Below, piece after piece: positions 43,759-53,915 of a stretch of 64,000 bases of DNA. This DNA comes from Triangularia verruculosa (taxonomy: Eukaryota > Ascomycota > Sordariomycetes > Sordariales > Podosporaceae). Below the pieces are notes generated by a model. That model was not told the DNA's origin and made no database searches. It was given only the letters and a program-made list of their open reading frames with translations. Both the position numbers and the translations under genes were made by a program. Location of the stretch: positions 116,949 to 180,948 of the forward strand of contig MU863953.1 of the NCBI GenBank assembly GCA_033296885.1. Reading direction: 5' to 3'. Positions within the stretch are counted from its first letter, which is position 1; each line of letters starts with the position of its first letter.

Positions 43759-44697
43759 ATGGCTACTATCTCCAGTCGTACAAGGGCCCAAAGAAAACAA
43801 CTCGCCAGAAGCACCCAAGCAGCCGCACCCATTGACCTCACCGCTGAGCCAGATGCTCGGACTTCTAATAACGCACCACCACCACAACCACCCAATCCCA
43901 TCATTGCGACCCTTCCACCTCACCCTCTCATCAGCCTGACGCGCCTACCGCGCGACGACCACACCCTCCTCCTCAAGAAACAAGAATTCCTCCAGAAATA
44001 CACCCCACATGTCCCCAGAAATCTGAAGAGAAATGCCCCTGACGCCGTCGCCTCTACCCTTGTCTTTGCCCAACAGGAAGCCGGCACGGCAGTTTGCATC
44101 CACCCCTCCGGCCTACTACTGACCTGTTCCCATTGCATAGCCGAGGACGAGACCGAGCTAGATCTTGAAAAGGTCCACTGGCTTGTGTTTGTCTCCGGAA
44201 GAGTGGTATCTGCCAAGTGCGTGGCATGGGACGGGAAACGGGATCTCGCGCTGTTGCGGGTTACTGCTGCTTCAGTCGAAAGCGCCGATAGTCTGGACAT
44301 GACTTTCCCGACTGTGAAACTGGCAGAGGAGTCGCCGCAGTTGGGGGCAGGGTTAGTTTGTATTGGCCATCCTGGGAGTGAAGATCTCGAAGCGAGTGAG
44401 GCGGGGGTTGCGACTGGGTATGATGTGCTGCATCTCAGTACTGGATCTTTTTGTGGGTATGCTGAGGGACAGGATCTGCAGGATAACTCGGATATTGGAG
44501 CTCTGCGGCATGATTGTTGGACGTATTGGGGGCATAGCGGTGCTCCGCTGTTGGATAGCAGGACTGGGAGGCTTGTTGGGCTGCATTCGTCTTGGGATGA
44601 AGAGAGTGGCATGAGGCGAGGGGTTGCGCTGGAGGCGGTCAAGGCATTTTTGGAGGGGCGTATAGGTGATGGCCATCTGTCGTCAAGCGCGCTTTGA
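43759..44697 (+). CDS. Trypsin-like (S1/DegP-type) serine protease, intracellular
   Basis: Single exon, 312 residues. The catalytic triad is complete: His125 in LLLTCSHCIAEDE, Asp162 in GKRDLALLRV, Ser260 in YWGHSGAPLLD. The spacing and GHSGAP motif fit trypsin-like peptidases of the Trypsin_2 (HtrA-like) type without a PDZ domain. The N-terminus has no signal peptide; it is basic (SSRTRAQRKQLARS), followed by PIDLTAEPD, a SUMO-interaction-like motif, and a Pro-rich linker. A cytosolic or nuclear location is therefore likely. The stop lies only 26 bp from the stop of the convergent C2H2-like gene, so transcripts probably overlap. The ATG has a good context. Physiological substrate unknown. 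Confidence 0.88.
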   Translation: MATISSRTRAQRKQLARSTQAAAPIDLTAEPDARTSNNAPPPQPPNPIIATLPPHPLISLTRLPRDDHTLLLKKQEFLQKYTPHVPRNLKRNAPDAVASTLVFAQQEAGTAVCIHPSGLLLTCSHCIAEDETELDLEKVHWLVFVSGRVVSAKCVAWDGKRDLALLRVTAASVESADSLDMTFPTVKLAEESPQLGAGLVCIGHPGSEDLEASEAGVATGYDVLHLSTGSFCGYAEGQDLQDNSDIGALRHDCWTYWGHSGAPLLDSRTGRLVGLHSSWDEESGMRRGVALEAVKAFLEGRIGDGHLSSSAL

Positions 44698-44723
44698 AAG
44701 TATCGACGCGCTTCTTCTTTCTG

Positions 44724-46776
44724 TCACCCCCAATTTACAGGGCCTTGCTCTTCATCTACCGCCTGGTAATCATCATCATACCCGATGTTTTCATCCCAGA
44801 GAAGAGCATCCACGAATTCGGAACCCCACCCATCAACATTATATGGCTCCATGAACGCTGTTGTTCTCTCTTGTATGACGTTAAACTCCTCTTTCGAGCC
44901 GAGCTCATCCGCAAGTCTTGAAAAAGGTGTCTGGTCTGGCGGCATGAAATGTTGGTCTTCCCTGACTGAGCTCGCTGAAAGATCACATATGTGGTGCTCG
45001 AACGTGTCCTCAAAATCGGGCAAGTCGCCATGATGACCGTCCTGTACACGTGGAAATTGGAAAGACGGCGAGTGCTGCTCACTAGAAACCTTGCCACTGC
45101 CAGAATGAACCAGTCGCAAATCGTGAGGATGGTTGCTAAGGTTGTCAAAGGGGTCCATGCCCGAGCACATGCTGTTTGAGAAGCCTAGCTGCAAAGAATT
45201 CGGCTCGATAGTCTCAGCTGGGCTCTCGTAAAATGGCTGGGGGACTCCATAGGGCTGGATGTAGTTGGGTGTGCAAGCCGTTTGCCGCATTTGTTCCTCC
45301 GGAATACTCGGCTCTTGCACCCACCAAACGCTTGGAGTATCCCATATCGGCCCAGGCTCCATAATCTCCTGGATGTAGTCGCGTTTCTGCCACGAAGATG
45401 AAGACTTGATGCTCGGTTGGGTGTAACCTCTAAGGGTGGCCCATCGGTCGTAGATATCGGCAAGAAATGTCTGAAACCGCTGTGTCTGTTGCATATCACC
45501 CTGACCCGGTCTCATGTCCTCCTCGCTCTGTTGGATGATTTGCTGGCCATGCTGATTGCAGAACTCCAGAAACGAGCTCAAATCCTCCGATATCGACTTG
45601 TTCAGATATGGTGAATCGGGCTGGGGCTGGTCCGGGAAAACAAGATCCCAAATCTCGTACCACTGCTCCTCAAGTGAAAGCCGCGGTTTAGCCCTTCCAG
45701 TGAGGGCTTTCTGTTGCGCCACAGATAACCACTTGACGTGAAAAGGAATATTCAAGCAAGGCTCGTCCGCTTGCTGGTGCATCCCCAGCGCAACAGCACT
45801 GTCAAACTCTTCCCCACACCGCACGCAGTAGCTCCGGCAATGAGCTCTCCTCAGATGTTGTTTGAGATCGCGGATTCTCTTCAGCTTCAGACGATAGCAA
45901 CCCTCCAGTGGATGGAATCTCTCTTCCAAAAAGGACATGCAAGCGAAGGAGTGGGCGGTGTTGAATCCGGTGGAGGTAGACTTGGTCGAGGGATGGTATC
46001 TGTGGATTCGGCTTCAGGTTCATCGTTTCCTGATTCAACGTCAACTACTAGGTTCTCAAGGCCGGCTTTTGCTTCATGACTTTGATCCCCTTTAGCTGTG
46101 TCAACGTTCCGCGATTCTTATTGCGTGCCACACTTGTGCCATGCCCCAGCTCTCTCGCGTCAGGTTGATGCGCCGTCCCCAACATTTGTGGCCCCGCTTA
46201 AGAGTAGCTAGAAGCGTAGGTACATACTGTTTATATCTGTCTCTGCGGGTTGAGACCACATGTGATTCGATGAAACGTATTCTCCCCGATTCTTGTTGTC
46301 GAGGGGGCCGAACTTGTCATCCCACGCTAAGCTTCCAGTCTCCTCGAGGTCGGTGGATGGAGTTGCGACCAGGCTGAGGGTCACGGTTGGTATGACGGAT
46401 GCTACCTGTGGAACTTGATGGTGAAACCCATGATCGTTTGGTTGGAATTCTCTTGACTCCGAACTTGGTCCTGGTCGTACCCTCTCGGAAGTTCTCACCC
46501 AAGTACCTTCAACTGGGCAATGCAAACAGCGGACGTGCTGACAGTCTACTTCCGTGCAAACCCCCTGTAATGCCCGAAGCATCATGCCAAAGCCACACTG
46601 GCACTGTAGGTGGACACACAACTGTCAGCAGTGGTTCGACTAAATTGGTCCCTTGGTATATAGGGACGTCGGTTTCGACTCAACTTCAAGTCTCTACCAG
46701 GTAGGTCAGGTAGGAATTGACAGTTACTTACACAAGCCCACGACGTCGCCTCCACATAACGCTCACAGGGATCCAT
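44724..46776 (-). CDS. C2H2-type zinc-finger-like protein with apparent frameshift
   Basis: Exon 1 46776-46732 (MDPCERYVEATSWAC), exon 2 46603-46228, and exon 3 from 46095, joined by GTAAGT and GTATGT introns. Exons 1-2 encode a zinc-ribbon-like module (CQCGFGMMLRALQGVC, CQHVRCLHCPVEG). Exon 3 reaches LACPFWKRDSIHW, the usual start of a fungal C2H2 module, but the rest of that module (CYRLKLKRIRDLKQHLRRAH, YCVRCGEEF, H, C) lies in another frame from about 45,895 on. One missing G in the GGG run near 45,897-45,900 would account for this. The second frame then stays open to the stop at 44724, with EEQWYEIWDLVFPDQPQPDS and a long acidic Ser/Pro/Gln-rich tail. Either a pseudogene or a homopolymer error; the second-frame ATG at 45938 would omit the first zinc ligand. 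Architecture matches the gene at 52.8 kb. Confidence 0.7.
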
Positions 46777-47703
46777 GATTTCAGCTTATTGAGATGGCTG
46801 TCCTCTGTGGCAAGTTTGGATGGTTGCTTAACCGTGTATATTGTTGGATTGCTGAAATCTCCAGCAATACCGCCAGGCACAGCTGGAAGCAGAGGGGCTG
46901 TCAAGTGGTGATTAAGTGACATCGATATCCCAAGAACTTTTGAGCTCAAAGTTTGGGAATTCCTGGGTTTAACATGGTGAATTTAGCTCTTCCTGAAGAG
47001 CACAACTGTGCTCTTTGGACCGTGCGTCCTGAATGGCGGATTCAACGCACCAATCATGCCACGATTGGGAGCAGCTGTCTGTTGACGGATGTGAAATTCC
47101 ATTTTCCTGTTTGAGCAAACAACGAAGGATCATCTCTTCCAAGCCTGTGGGCCCAAATTCTTAAGTGCAAATGGTGAACCCGGGTGATGAGTGAAACTTT
47201 GGCTACAGTCAACACATTTAAGGGGTACACTCAGGGGCACGACCCGCTGTCTCCTATTTCTATGCATACCCTAACCCTACCCACGTAACAAAATCATTCC
47301 GCCGCCAAAGCCACGGTATCAACACCAGTGTGTTAGACGGTTGAGCTGAAGTAGGAAAGCTATACTAACATTGTAGAGAGGAATTATATCGCCCCTTCAA
47401 CTAGACAGACATCTTGCTTGCAGTGAGGAGGAGACGCTCCGTGCTTAGATGGCGGAACTCCGCAACCCTAACCCCCATGCCAGATGGCGGGCGCAACAAG
47501 GCGGGGTCTGCGCGTCATTCCTCCGCACACTTTGTCACCCAATCCCCCGGTCCCATGGCATGAATAACACGATATATTTGCTTGGAAGCACACGCAACAA
47601 CATCACACCACTAAAATATTGCCTATATTAGGACCAGACTCTCACCCTTTGCTTTTCTCCTCGTTTCCGCAAACATAGTCCACACCGCTACTCACTCGAG
47701 AAA
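46777..47703. other. Intergenic, upstream regions of two divergent genes
   Basis: 927 bp between the C2H2-like and oxidoreductase starts. No gene is supported. Two CCCTAACCC-like stretches near 47,268 and 47,465 are isolated and not telomeric arrays. Confidence 0.45.
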
Positions 47704-48785
47704 ATGACATCAACCACCATTCCGAAAACCATGAAGGCTCACATCTACGCCAGCGCCTCACCAACGCTGGAGGCCAACCTCTCCATCTCAACATCAGTGC
47801 CAACCCCCACATTATCTGGACCTAATGATCTCCTGGTTCAAGTCCTGTCTGCTTCCATCAATCCGGCCGACCACAAACTACCAGCGCTTCCTGGTCTGAT
47901 TCGACGATTTGCCGTCAAGCTTCCTGCCACCCCCGGCATGGACTTCTCTGGTCGCGTGGTCCAGACCGGCGCAAAGGTCGACTCAGTCGCGGTAGGAGAC
48001 CTGGTATACGGCCGCTTAGAGCCCCAGCAACATGGAACACTAGGGGAGTACATCGTGGCTCCGCTCAAAGCTGTCGCCCTCCTGCCCAAAGAAGGGGTAA
48101 CAGTTGACGAGGCGGCAGCCCTTGGTGTCGCAGGACTCACTGCTTACCGTAAGGCTCACATTGATCGTTTGAAATGAAGCCCCTCACTCACGAGACTGTA
48201 GAAACGATCCATCCCAACGTTAAACAAGGAGACAAGATTTTCATCAACGGATCATCCGGCGGCGTGGGAACTTTTGCGGTCCAGATCGCCAAGGTTCTGG
48301 GCTGTCACGTCACTGCCTCATGTTCACCAGCCAAGGCCGACCTCGTCAAATCGCTAGGCGCTGATGAAATCATTGATTACACCACCACAAACGTCTCCGA
48401 AGCACTGAAAGGCAAAGGGAAGGTCTTTGCCATGGTGCTCGACAACGTGGGCATGCCAGAGGATTTGTACAAAGCCTCTGATGATTTCGTTATTCCGGGA
48501 GGAAAGTTTGTGCAGGTAGGGAGCCCAATGTCACTTGATGCGGTCAGAGTTGCGGCCACAAGGGTATTGCTGCCATCTTTCTTGGGCGGTGGCAGGAACA
48601 AGTACGAAGTCTTCACAATCAACCACGGCCCAGATGACCTGAAGTTGCTGGGCGAGTGGGTCAAGGAGAAGAAGATCAGGGTTGTAATTGAGGAGACATA
48701 TGAGTTTGAGGACGCACCGAAGGCTTTTGCAAAGTTGAGGACAGGGAAGAATGCGGGGAAGTTGGTCATTCATGTTGGGAAGTAA
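47704..48785 (+). CDS. Quinone oxidoreductase-like medium-chain dehydrogenase/reductase
   Basis: Exons 47704-48148 and 48202-48785 join across a 53-bp GTAAGG...CTGTAG intron; the junction LTAY/QTIHPNVKQGDKIFING is as expected for the family and the phase matches. 342 residues. N-terminal catalytic domain: LLVQVLSASINPADHKLP, PGMDFSGRVVQTG. Rossmann domain: FINGSSGGVGTFAVQIAK (NADPH-binding glycine motif), then LGADEIIDY. The zinc-ligand residues of alcohol dehydrogenases are absent, so it belongs to the zinc-free NADPH:quinone-reductase-like group. Substrate unknown; such enzymes reduce quinones or enones. No targeting peptide. Two adjacent ATGs (MTSTTIPKTMKAH) exist; the first is used. Confidence 0.9.
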
Positions 48786-49709
48786 TGGTGCGGGAAAGAC
48801 TCCCAAAGATGTTCAGATTTTCTTTTCTCATGAAGGCGCTTTGTGGGTGATTTTCTTTTTTTTTGTTACCTTTTGATGAATGGAGGCCTAGCAGTAGCCC
48901 TCATGATGTACATAAATCTTACCGACTTTACTCCGGTACCTAGTGTTGTCAATAACCTTTTCTAGACTCTCAATACCTACACAAACTAATATGAGAGATG
49001 ATGACAACTGATCTGCAGCGGATGGCAACATAAGGCATGTCAGCTCCGTCAGCTGAAAGATTTTGCTAGAGCTGAGCGGATCCTGTTGCCCCAAACGCAT
49101 GGACCTAGCCGAAGAAGGGCTTACTCACACCATGGCCTGTGTTACCATCATTGAGCTACATGTTAATTTGGCTTGAAGTTTCTCTCATCATCTTTAGGGC
49201 CGGATGATGGTCACCGCTCTTTTTGTTGCTGAAAGAGCGTCGCCGGTGGATTCGCCTAGTTGCCCGGATGCGTGAAGATTATCGCCAGATAGCGCCGCAG
49301 GGTTGTATCGTGGCTCACCGGACTCCGAAGGCATTGAAGGAGCTTCCGTGAATTCGTCTTAGCTAAATTCACCGCATCGACGTCTGACCAACATTAGTCA
49401 TGCCAGGCCGTTCGTGATACTTCAGTCACTAGTATCAAATGCTTTTCCGCGGGATGTTGATGGACCAGGGACATTCTGTTCATTCAGGGGCGCACTAGGC
49501 TCAAACGAAGCCAGAGGCGAAGATGTCAACAGATGCATGGATGACCATCTGGGAAACGAGGAGGGCATCGAGAGGAGCAACTCATGAAGACGGTGAAAAG
49601 AGGCCCAAATTTGTATAAAGAGGCTCTTCGCAACTCCTGCAGAACATCTTCTCTCTTCGTCATTCCACACTCATCTCTGAATCACTTCATCAAACCCCCC
49701 ATATTCAAA
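48786..49709. other. Intergenic, no gene seen
   Basis: Between the oxidoreductase gene and the first cysteine-rich gene. A T-rich terminator-like run is at 48,853-48,865. Open frames are short and unrelated to known families. Confidence 0.5.
49614..49619 (+). promoter_or_regulatory. TATA box of the 10-cysteine secreted protein gene
   Basis: TTGTATAAAGAGG lies about 95 bp before the ATG at 49710, at a normal TATA-to-start distance with a short C/A/T-rich leader in between. Confidence 0.5.
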
Positions 49710-50194
49710 ATGCTCGCCCAGAACATCCTCCTGCTCATCGCAGCCAGCCTCGTGGCGGCCATGCCTGCCCTTGACAACTCACCCAAGCCCATCAACCTCG
49801 AGGCAACCGAACTGCAGCGCCGGTCCGCTTGCGCAGTTGCTGGTGTCGTCAACGGCCAGTGCGGCCGTTACTACCGTGGCACCGGCTGCAATGACATGAT
49901 CAACGCTATTGATCCTGGAGTACGCACCTTAGATACTTTTCTCGTTCTTGAACCTAGGTCTAACAACATGAATCACAGAGATGCAGTGGCACCTGCTACT
50001 CCTCCGGCGATGCCATCGCCAGTATCAAGGCCACCGGTGACGGCACCTACGGCACAAACTGCCAGGTCTTTTACGACTCCAACTGCCAGAACCCCATCGG
50101 CCAGACCGGCAACACCATCACTGGTGGCGGCAAGTGCTACACGCCCCCCGACGGACGCACCGGACACAGCATGCTTTGCTGGTACCGCTGCTAG
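49710..50194 (+). CDS. Small secreted protein with ten cysteines
   Basis: Exons 49710-49919 and 49979-50194 join in phase 0 across a 59-bp GTACGC...CACAG intron; 141 residues. A signal peptide (MLAQNILLLIAASLVAAMPA) is followed by a possible propeptide ending LQRRS, a Kex2-like site. The mature part has ten cysteines: SACAVAGVVNGQCGRYYRG, TGCNDMINAIDPG, RCSGTCYSSGDAIASIKATG, NCQVFYDSNCQNPIG, GGKCYTPPDG and LCWYRC at the very end. An even number suggests five disulfides. I do not recognise a named family; it is effector-like in size and build. The reading frame after the intron was set by the dense Cys pattern, since the unspliced frame gives a Thr/Pro-rich shadow. Confidence 0.8.
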
Positions 50195-51198
50195 ATGGAT
50201 CCACGAGGGCACTGGGCTTGGCAAGCTTCTTAGTGAGCCCTTACGATGATGTATGGAGGTAGAGGAACATGGAAGTAGGGAGTGTTTTAGAACTAGACTT
50301 TCGTGGTAAAGTGAGGCAATCGAAAAGACCAGAGAGTGAGGGGATGGACCAAAGGCTCAAGTCTCGAGACAGCACCACAACAGCCACTTTCATACACCTC
50401 AAGAAATACAGACCCTCTTTCTGCGGCATTCGCCGCTCTCTGGATCCAGGCATGACCAACCGAATGTGCTACAAAGACTGTGCTACCCCTATGCCATCCT
50501 TCCTGCAAGCCACAGAACTGTTGGTTTATATGGTGTAAGCCCGGGATCAAAGCCATTCAACCTTTGTATGCATCCAAGACTTATACTATCGCCGTTAAGA
50601 GTCTTACAACTCAATGTCAGGTGTCACGAAGGAAGCAATATAGCGCCTTGTGACACATCAAAATGCAATGTGAAAGGTATTAGCAGGTCTCTTGTACAGA
50701 CACCTGCCTTTAATGGTACCTAGGTAATCGGGATGTCCCAACATCCATTCTTGCTCCTCCAGGATCAATTCTACCAGCGGCTGTCACGACGCCACCGCTC
50801 GTGAGCCTTGACCGCTATGAACTCGTTGTGAACTATAGCTGCAACTTGGAGGACGAGACTGGTTGTGAACTGGATGGAGTCTTGTGTTAGAAGAAACCTG
50901 GAGACTGGTATCCATCACAATGCCTGTCGAATATGGAATGCAGCGGAGATTGGAAACTTACCATCATTTTTGCGGAGCGGATGGTTTCAAGTCTTCGGGT
51001 TGTTTTTCAGGTTGTGTTTGTTGGCAGAGTGGTGGACTTTCTGATGAGGATGGAAGAAAGGGTTGGGTTGGGGAGAGCGGAGGGAAGGGGGTTTTATACT
51101 TGTTATCACCAATCTTCGAGCTAGTAAAGCCGCTGCCAATGCAATAATAGCACAGAATCTTGAACAAAGGTTCAGGATGATTGGGAAACACATAGCTG
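50195..51198. other. Intergenic between two cysteine-rich genes
   Basis: About 1 kb without a supported gene. Short frames on both strands lack any family signal. Confidence 0.5.
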
Positions 51199-51423
51199 AT
51201 GTCAGCTGCAGTAGACCTCCTCCTCTCCTTGGGCAGCCAAGCTGTCCTCTCAAACCCCGTCTCAGGGAACAGAATCGAGGCTCGCCTAGGCAGCCCCAGA
51301 TGCAGGACTGCTGGCATCGCAGCTGTCTGCTTTGCGGCCAACGTGAGCCCTTATTGCGACGCCAACGGCAATTTCCACAACAACATTATGTCTACGTGCG
51401 GCAGTAACTGCTGGTGTGAGTAG
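51199..51423 (+). CDS. Possible small cysteine-rich (defensin-like spacing) protein
   Basis: A 74-codon frame encodes MSAAVDLLLSLGSQAVLS (weak signal-peptide-like start) and then six cysteines in the last 40 residues: RCRTAGIAAVCFAANV, PYCDANGNF, MSTCGSNCWCE. The spacing is C-x8-C-x8-C-x12-C-x3-C-x1-C; the closing CxxxCxC is reminiscent of cysteine-stabilised peptides, though the usual CxxxC after the first Cys is absent. The stop codon overlaps a GTGAGT donor-like site, so a last exon may follow. Proximity to the ten-cysteine gene raises the odds that it is real. Start uncertain. Confidence 0.45.
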   Translation: MSAAVDLLLSLGSQAVLSNPVSGNRIEARLGSPRCRTAGIAAVCFAANVSPYCDANGNFHNNIMSTCGSNCWCE

Positions 51424-52811
51424 GCAAGGACTTCCATATCTGGAGTCAGAGGACAGTACGAGGGGGTCGGGATGATTGTGGCTTCTCGGAGTGCCAGTGA
51501 TGAGGGATGATGTCGATGAGGTTGGAATGGAAAGGAACTTGGAATCTTGGATGGTATGGAGATGTACCTCTCTTCTCAAGATATACCTTTATGTAGGTAC
51601 CTATCTAGACTCTCAGGATGACCGTTATCTGACCCAATGCGTTTCAATCCTGACCGAACTTACGGGTCTCAAAACCTCATTTGGGATAGGAGTTCGGTTT
51701 CGGATCTTGAAGAGATTACAAATATCCGGGATAAATGCCAATGACAATAGGGGAAGATACCTAGGTATCGAGAGTGGTACCATTACGTGGAAGTTACCTA
51801 TATTCCATGTACCTAGAAAAGCATGGAAATATCAGGTTATCCAGAGCGGTGTTTTGGAAAACAGACTGTGGTGGTAAATGAGGCGACCGAAAAGACCAGG
51901 GAGTAAGGGGATGGTCCATGGATCCAAGGTTCAGGTCCGACAATACATCAGTTCACTTGGATTGGCGAAAGAGAACTACAACAGCAACTTGAATAGGTAC
52001 ACCTAAAAGCAGAGACTTTCTTTCTGCGGCAACTGCCGCTCTCTGGGCTGTCCACCTGTCTACATGTCATTGTCAGAATTTCGGTCAATTATACCGACTA
52101 CCTATCCACATACCTACCTAGGTATGTAATCCTAACCCTGGAAGACTTGCAAGTCTTGAGCTAAGCTAATGGGTGGTCTTGAATTGGCGCAGGCAAAAAT
52201 ACGGCGGGCTTGACTTGGCTTAGATGCGCATCTTATAAGACGAATCAAGCCAGTCTCATTTCATTGCTCACCCTGTGACTGAAAGGGTAAGGTTATACGC
52301 TAGAGAAAATCGTCATCACAATCATCGTAAGTAATTGCAATATGCCCAGAAAGGAGTTCAAGGTCAATCCACAGAGTTATGGGCAAGTACATGGAGGCAC
52401 AGCGTCAAATTCATTCATTAAGGTATTCCCAAAGCTGTAGGTGGGGGTACCAGCCCTCCACCTACGGCCTCCCCATCCCCTTCCGTCTCTGTTTTGGCTC
52501 CGGTCAGAGCAGAGTCTGCCCAGATTTCCAGGTGGCACCACGAGGAGGTCCAGAGTCCGAATTTGCCACCCGCCCGTCCTCCCACCCACTCTGTATTGTC
52601 TGCCCTTTCGTGACCTAGCGCCTCAAGCTGCTCCCAGAGTAAGTGCAGCCATCAGCCACAATCTCGACGCGCCCAGCCGTTTGGCAGCCAGAATCGGAAA
52701 CGCAAACATGTCAAACTCGGATTCGGTCTTTGTTATTGTGAGTTGTTGGCTTCCTGTCAAGGTGTGGTGGAAATCAGACTTGACGTGAGCACGAAAAGGC
52801 CGTGGCTTCGA
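51424..52811. other. Intergenic, no gene seen
   Basis: 1.4 kb with several TACCTA/TAGGTA motifs (for example near 51,595, 51,760 and 52,110). Open frames near 52,440-52,790 are Pro-rich shadows. The right end is the 3' flank of the C2H2-like gene. Confidence 0.5.
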
Positions 52812-53915
52812 TCACATGGGAGAGCCATCAAACGGCATGTCGGATCCAGGCGGTGCGAAACTGTTGGAACCCCCATCTTCGTTGGCCATCTGACTGTCAC
52901 CGCTTGCTGCCTCTCCGTAATCGGCTGGGGGCCCCTTGTGACAGGCGGCGTTGCCGTCTAAGTCAACAGAGCCCGTGTAATCGGCTGGTGCCCCATTGTG
53001 ACAGACAACGTTGTCGTCTAGGCCGGCAGAGCCCGTGTAATCGGCTGGGGCCCCATTGTGATAGACGACATTGTCGTTGAAGCCGGCAGAGCCTGTGTAA
53101 TGGACTGTGGCCTCATTGTAAAAGCCGGCGTTGTTGTTGAAGCCAACCGAGCTGGCGTAATTGGCGGGGGGCTCATTGTAAAAGCCGGCGTTGTCGTTTT
53201 GGCCAACAGAGCTGGCCCAGGGCTGGAATTGCAGGTCAACGGGTTGAGTGAGGGGGTTGGATGAGTCGTTCAAAATGGCGAGTGATTGTTGGGCGACATT
53301 GTCAGGGGGCGGAGAGGGTGGAAGTACCAATGAAGGCATTTCTTCCCTGCGTCGTAAAAGCTCGCGGAGATCGTCGAGGATCATGTCACCGATGCGCTGA
53401 GGATCAGCGGTGGCTGCGAGTGCTCTCACAACGGATTGACGGAGGAGATCTTGTAGGCTAAATGATTGACGAGCTTTGTCGAATCTGACGACTGCGTCCG
53501 GGCCATGACGGTAGGGCCCATCAGGACGACGTACCCCAGGGAAACAAGTCTCCCAGAACCAGAACCAGCGTCGGGCTTCGGGGGAAACCGTGCCGTGGCA
53601 GACCGCCGCCGCGCCCCTTTGTCTTAGGAGTGTCTGTTGCTCAGTCGTAAGGCCTGGAGGGTCCGGGAGATCGTTCTCTTGACAAGACCGTAGACGCACG
53701 TGATCGTCACGCTTATCCTGATCGTTGAACACGGCTTTGCATGTAACACAGAACCAAGGCTGGATGTGAACACTGAGGAGGTGCTTCCGAAGGACAGAAG
53801 TATCTCGAAAGATGCAAGTACCGCAGTCCCGGTCCTTGTTCATGTCATATTTGTGAAAAGGGCAATCCAATTGCGGCGTGGTATTAGGTGATGTTTTCGA
53901 ACGTCGACGGGGCAT
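52812..53915 (-). CDS. C2H2-type zinc-finger-like protein with 20-residue tandem repeat
   Basis: Single exon, 367 residues from MPRRRSKTSPNTTPQ (a basic, nuclear-signal-like start). The zinc module is LDCPFHKYDMNKDRDCGTC, then VLRKHLLSVHIQPWFCVTC and FNDQDKRDDHVRLRSC, the layout of fungal proteins of this class. A WFWFWETCFPGVRRPDGPYR block follows, parallel to EEQWYEIWDLVFPDQPQPDS in the gene at 44.7 kb, so the two appear to be distant members of one family. Then comes a helical region (LQDLLRQSVVRALAATADPQ) and five copies of a 20-residue unit typified by GSAGLDDNVVCHNGAPADYT. The frame is open upstream to 54218, but that part is low-complexity and the ATG at 53915 fits. Likely a DNA- or RNA-associated protein; target unknown. 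Confidence 0.78.
   Translation of the reverse strand: MPRRRSKTSPNTTPQLDCPFHKYDMNKDRDCGTCIFRDTSVLRKHLLSVHIQPWFCVTCKAVFNDQDKRDDHVRLRSCQENDLPDPPGLTTEQQTLLRQRGAAAVCHGTVSPEARRWFWFWETCFPGVRRPDGPYRHGPDAVVRFDKARQSFSLQDLLRQSVVRALAATADPQRIGDMILDDLRELLRRREEMPSLVLPPSPPPDNVAQQSLAILNDSSNPLTQPVDLQFQPWASSVGQNDNAGFYNEPPANYASSVGFNNNAGFYNEATVHYTGSAGFNDNVVYHNGAPADYTGSAGLDDNVVCHNGAPADYTGSVDLDGNAACHKGPPADYGEAASGDSQMANEDGGSNSFAPPGSDMPFDGSPM
52918..53217 (-). repeat. 60-bp in-frame tandem repeat, five copies
   Basis: Five 60-bp units lie head to tail within the C2H2-like gene, each encoding 20 residues rich in Gly, Asn, Asp, Tyr and Ala. The two middle units are nearly identical, the outer ones more diverged, consistent with recent unequal exchange in the centre. 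Confidence 0.85.

Noticed and set aside
47268..47475. CCCTAACCC stretches resembling telomere repeats
   Set aside because: Only one or two copies each, far from any array; chance or short relics.
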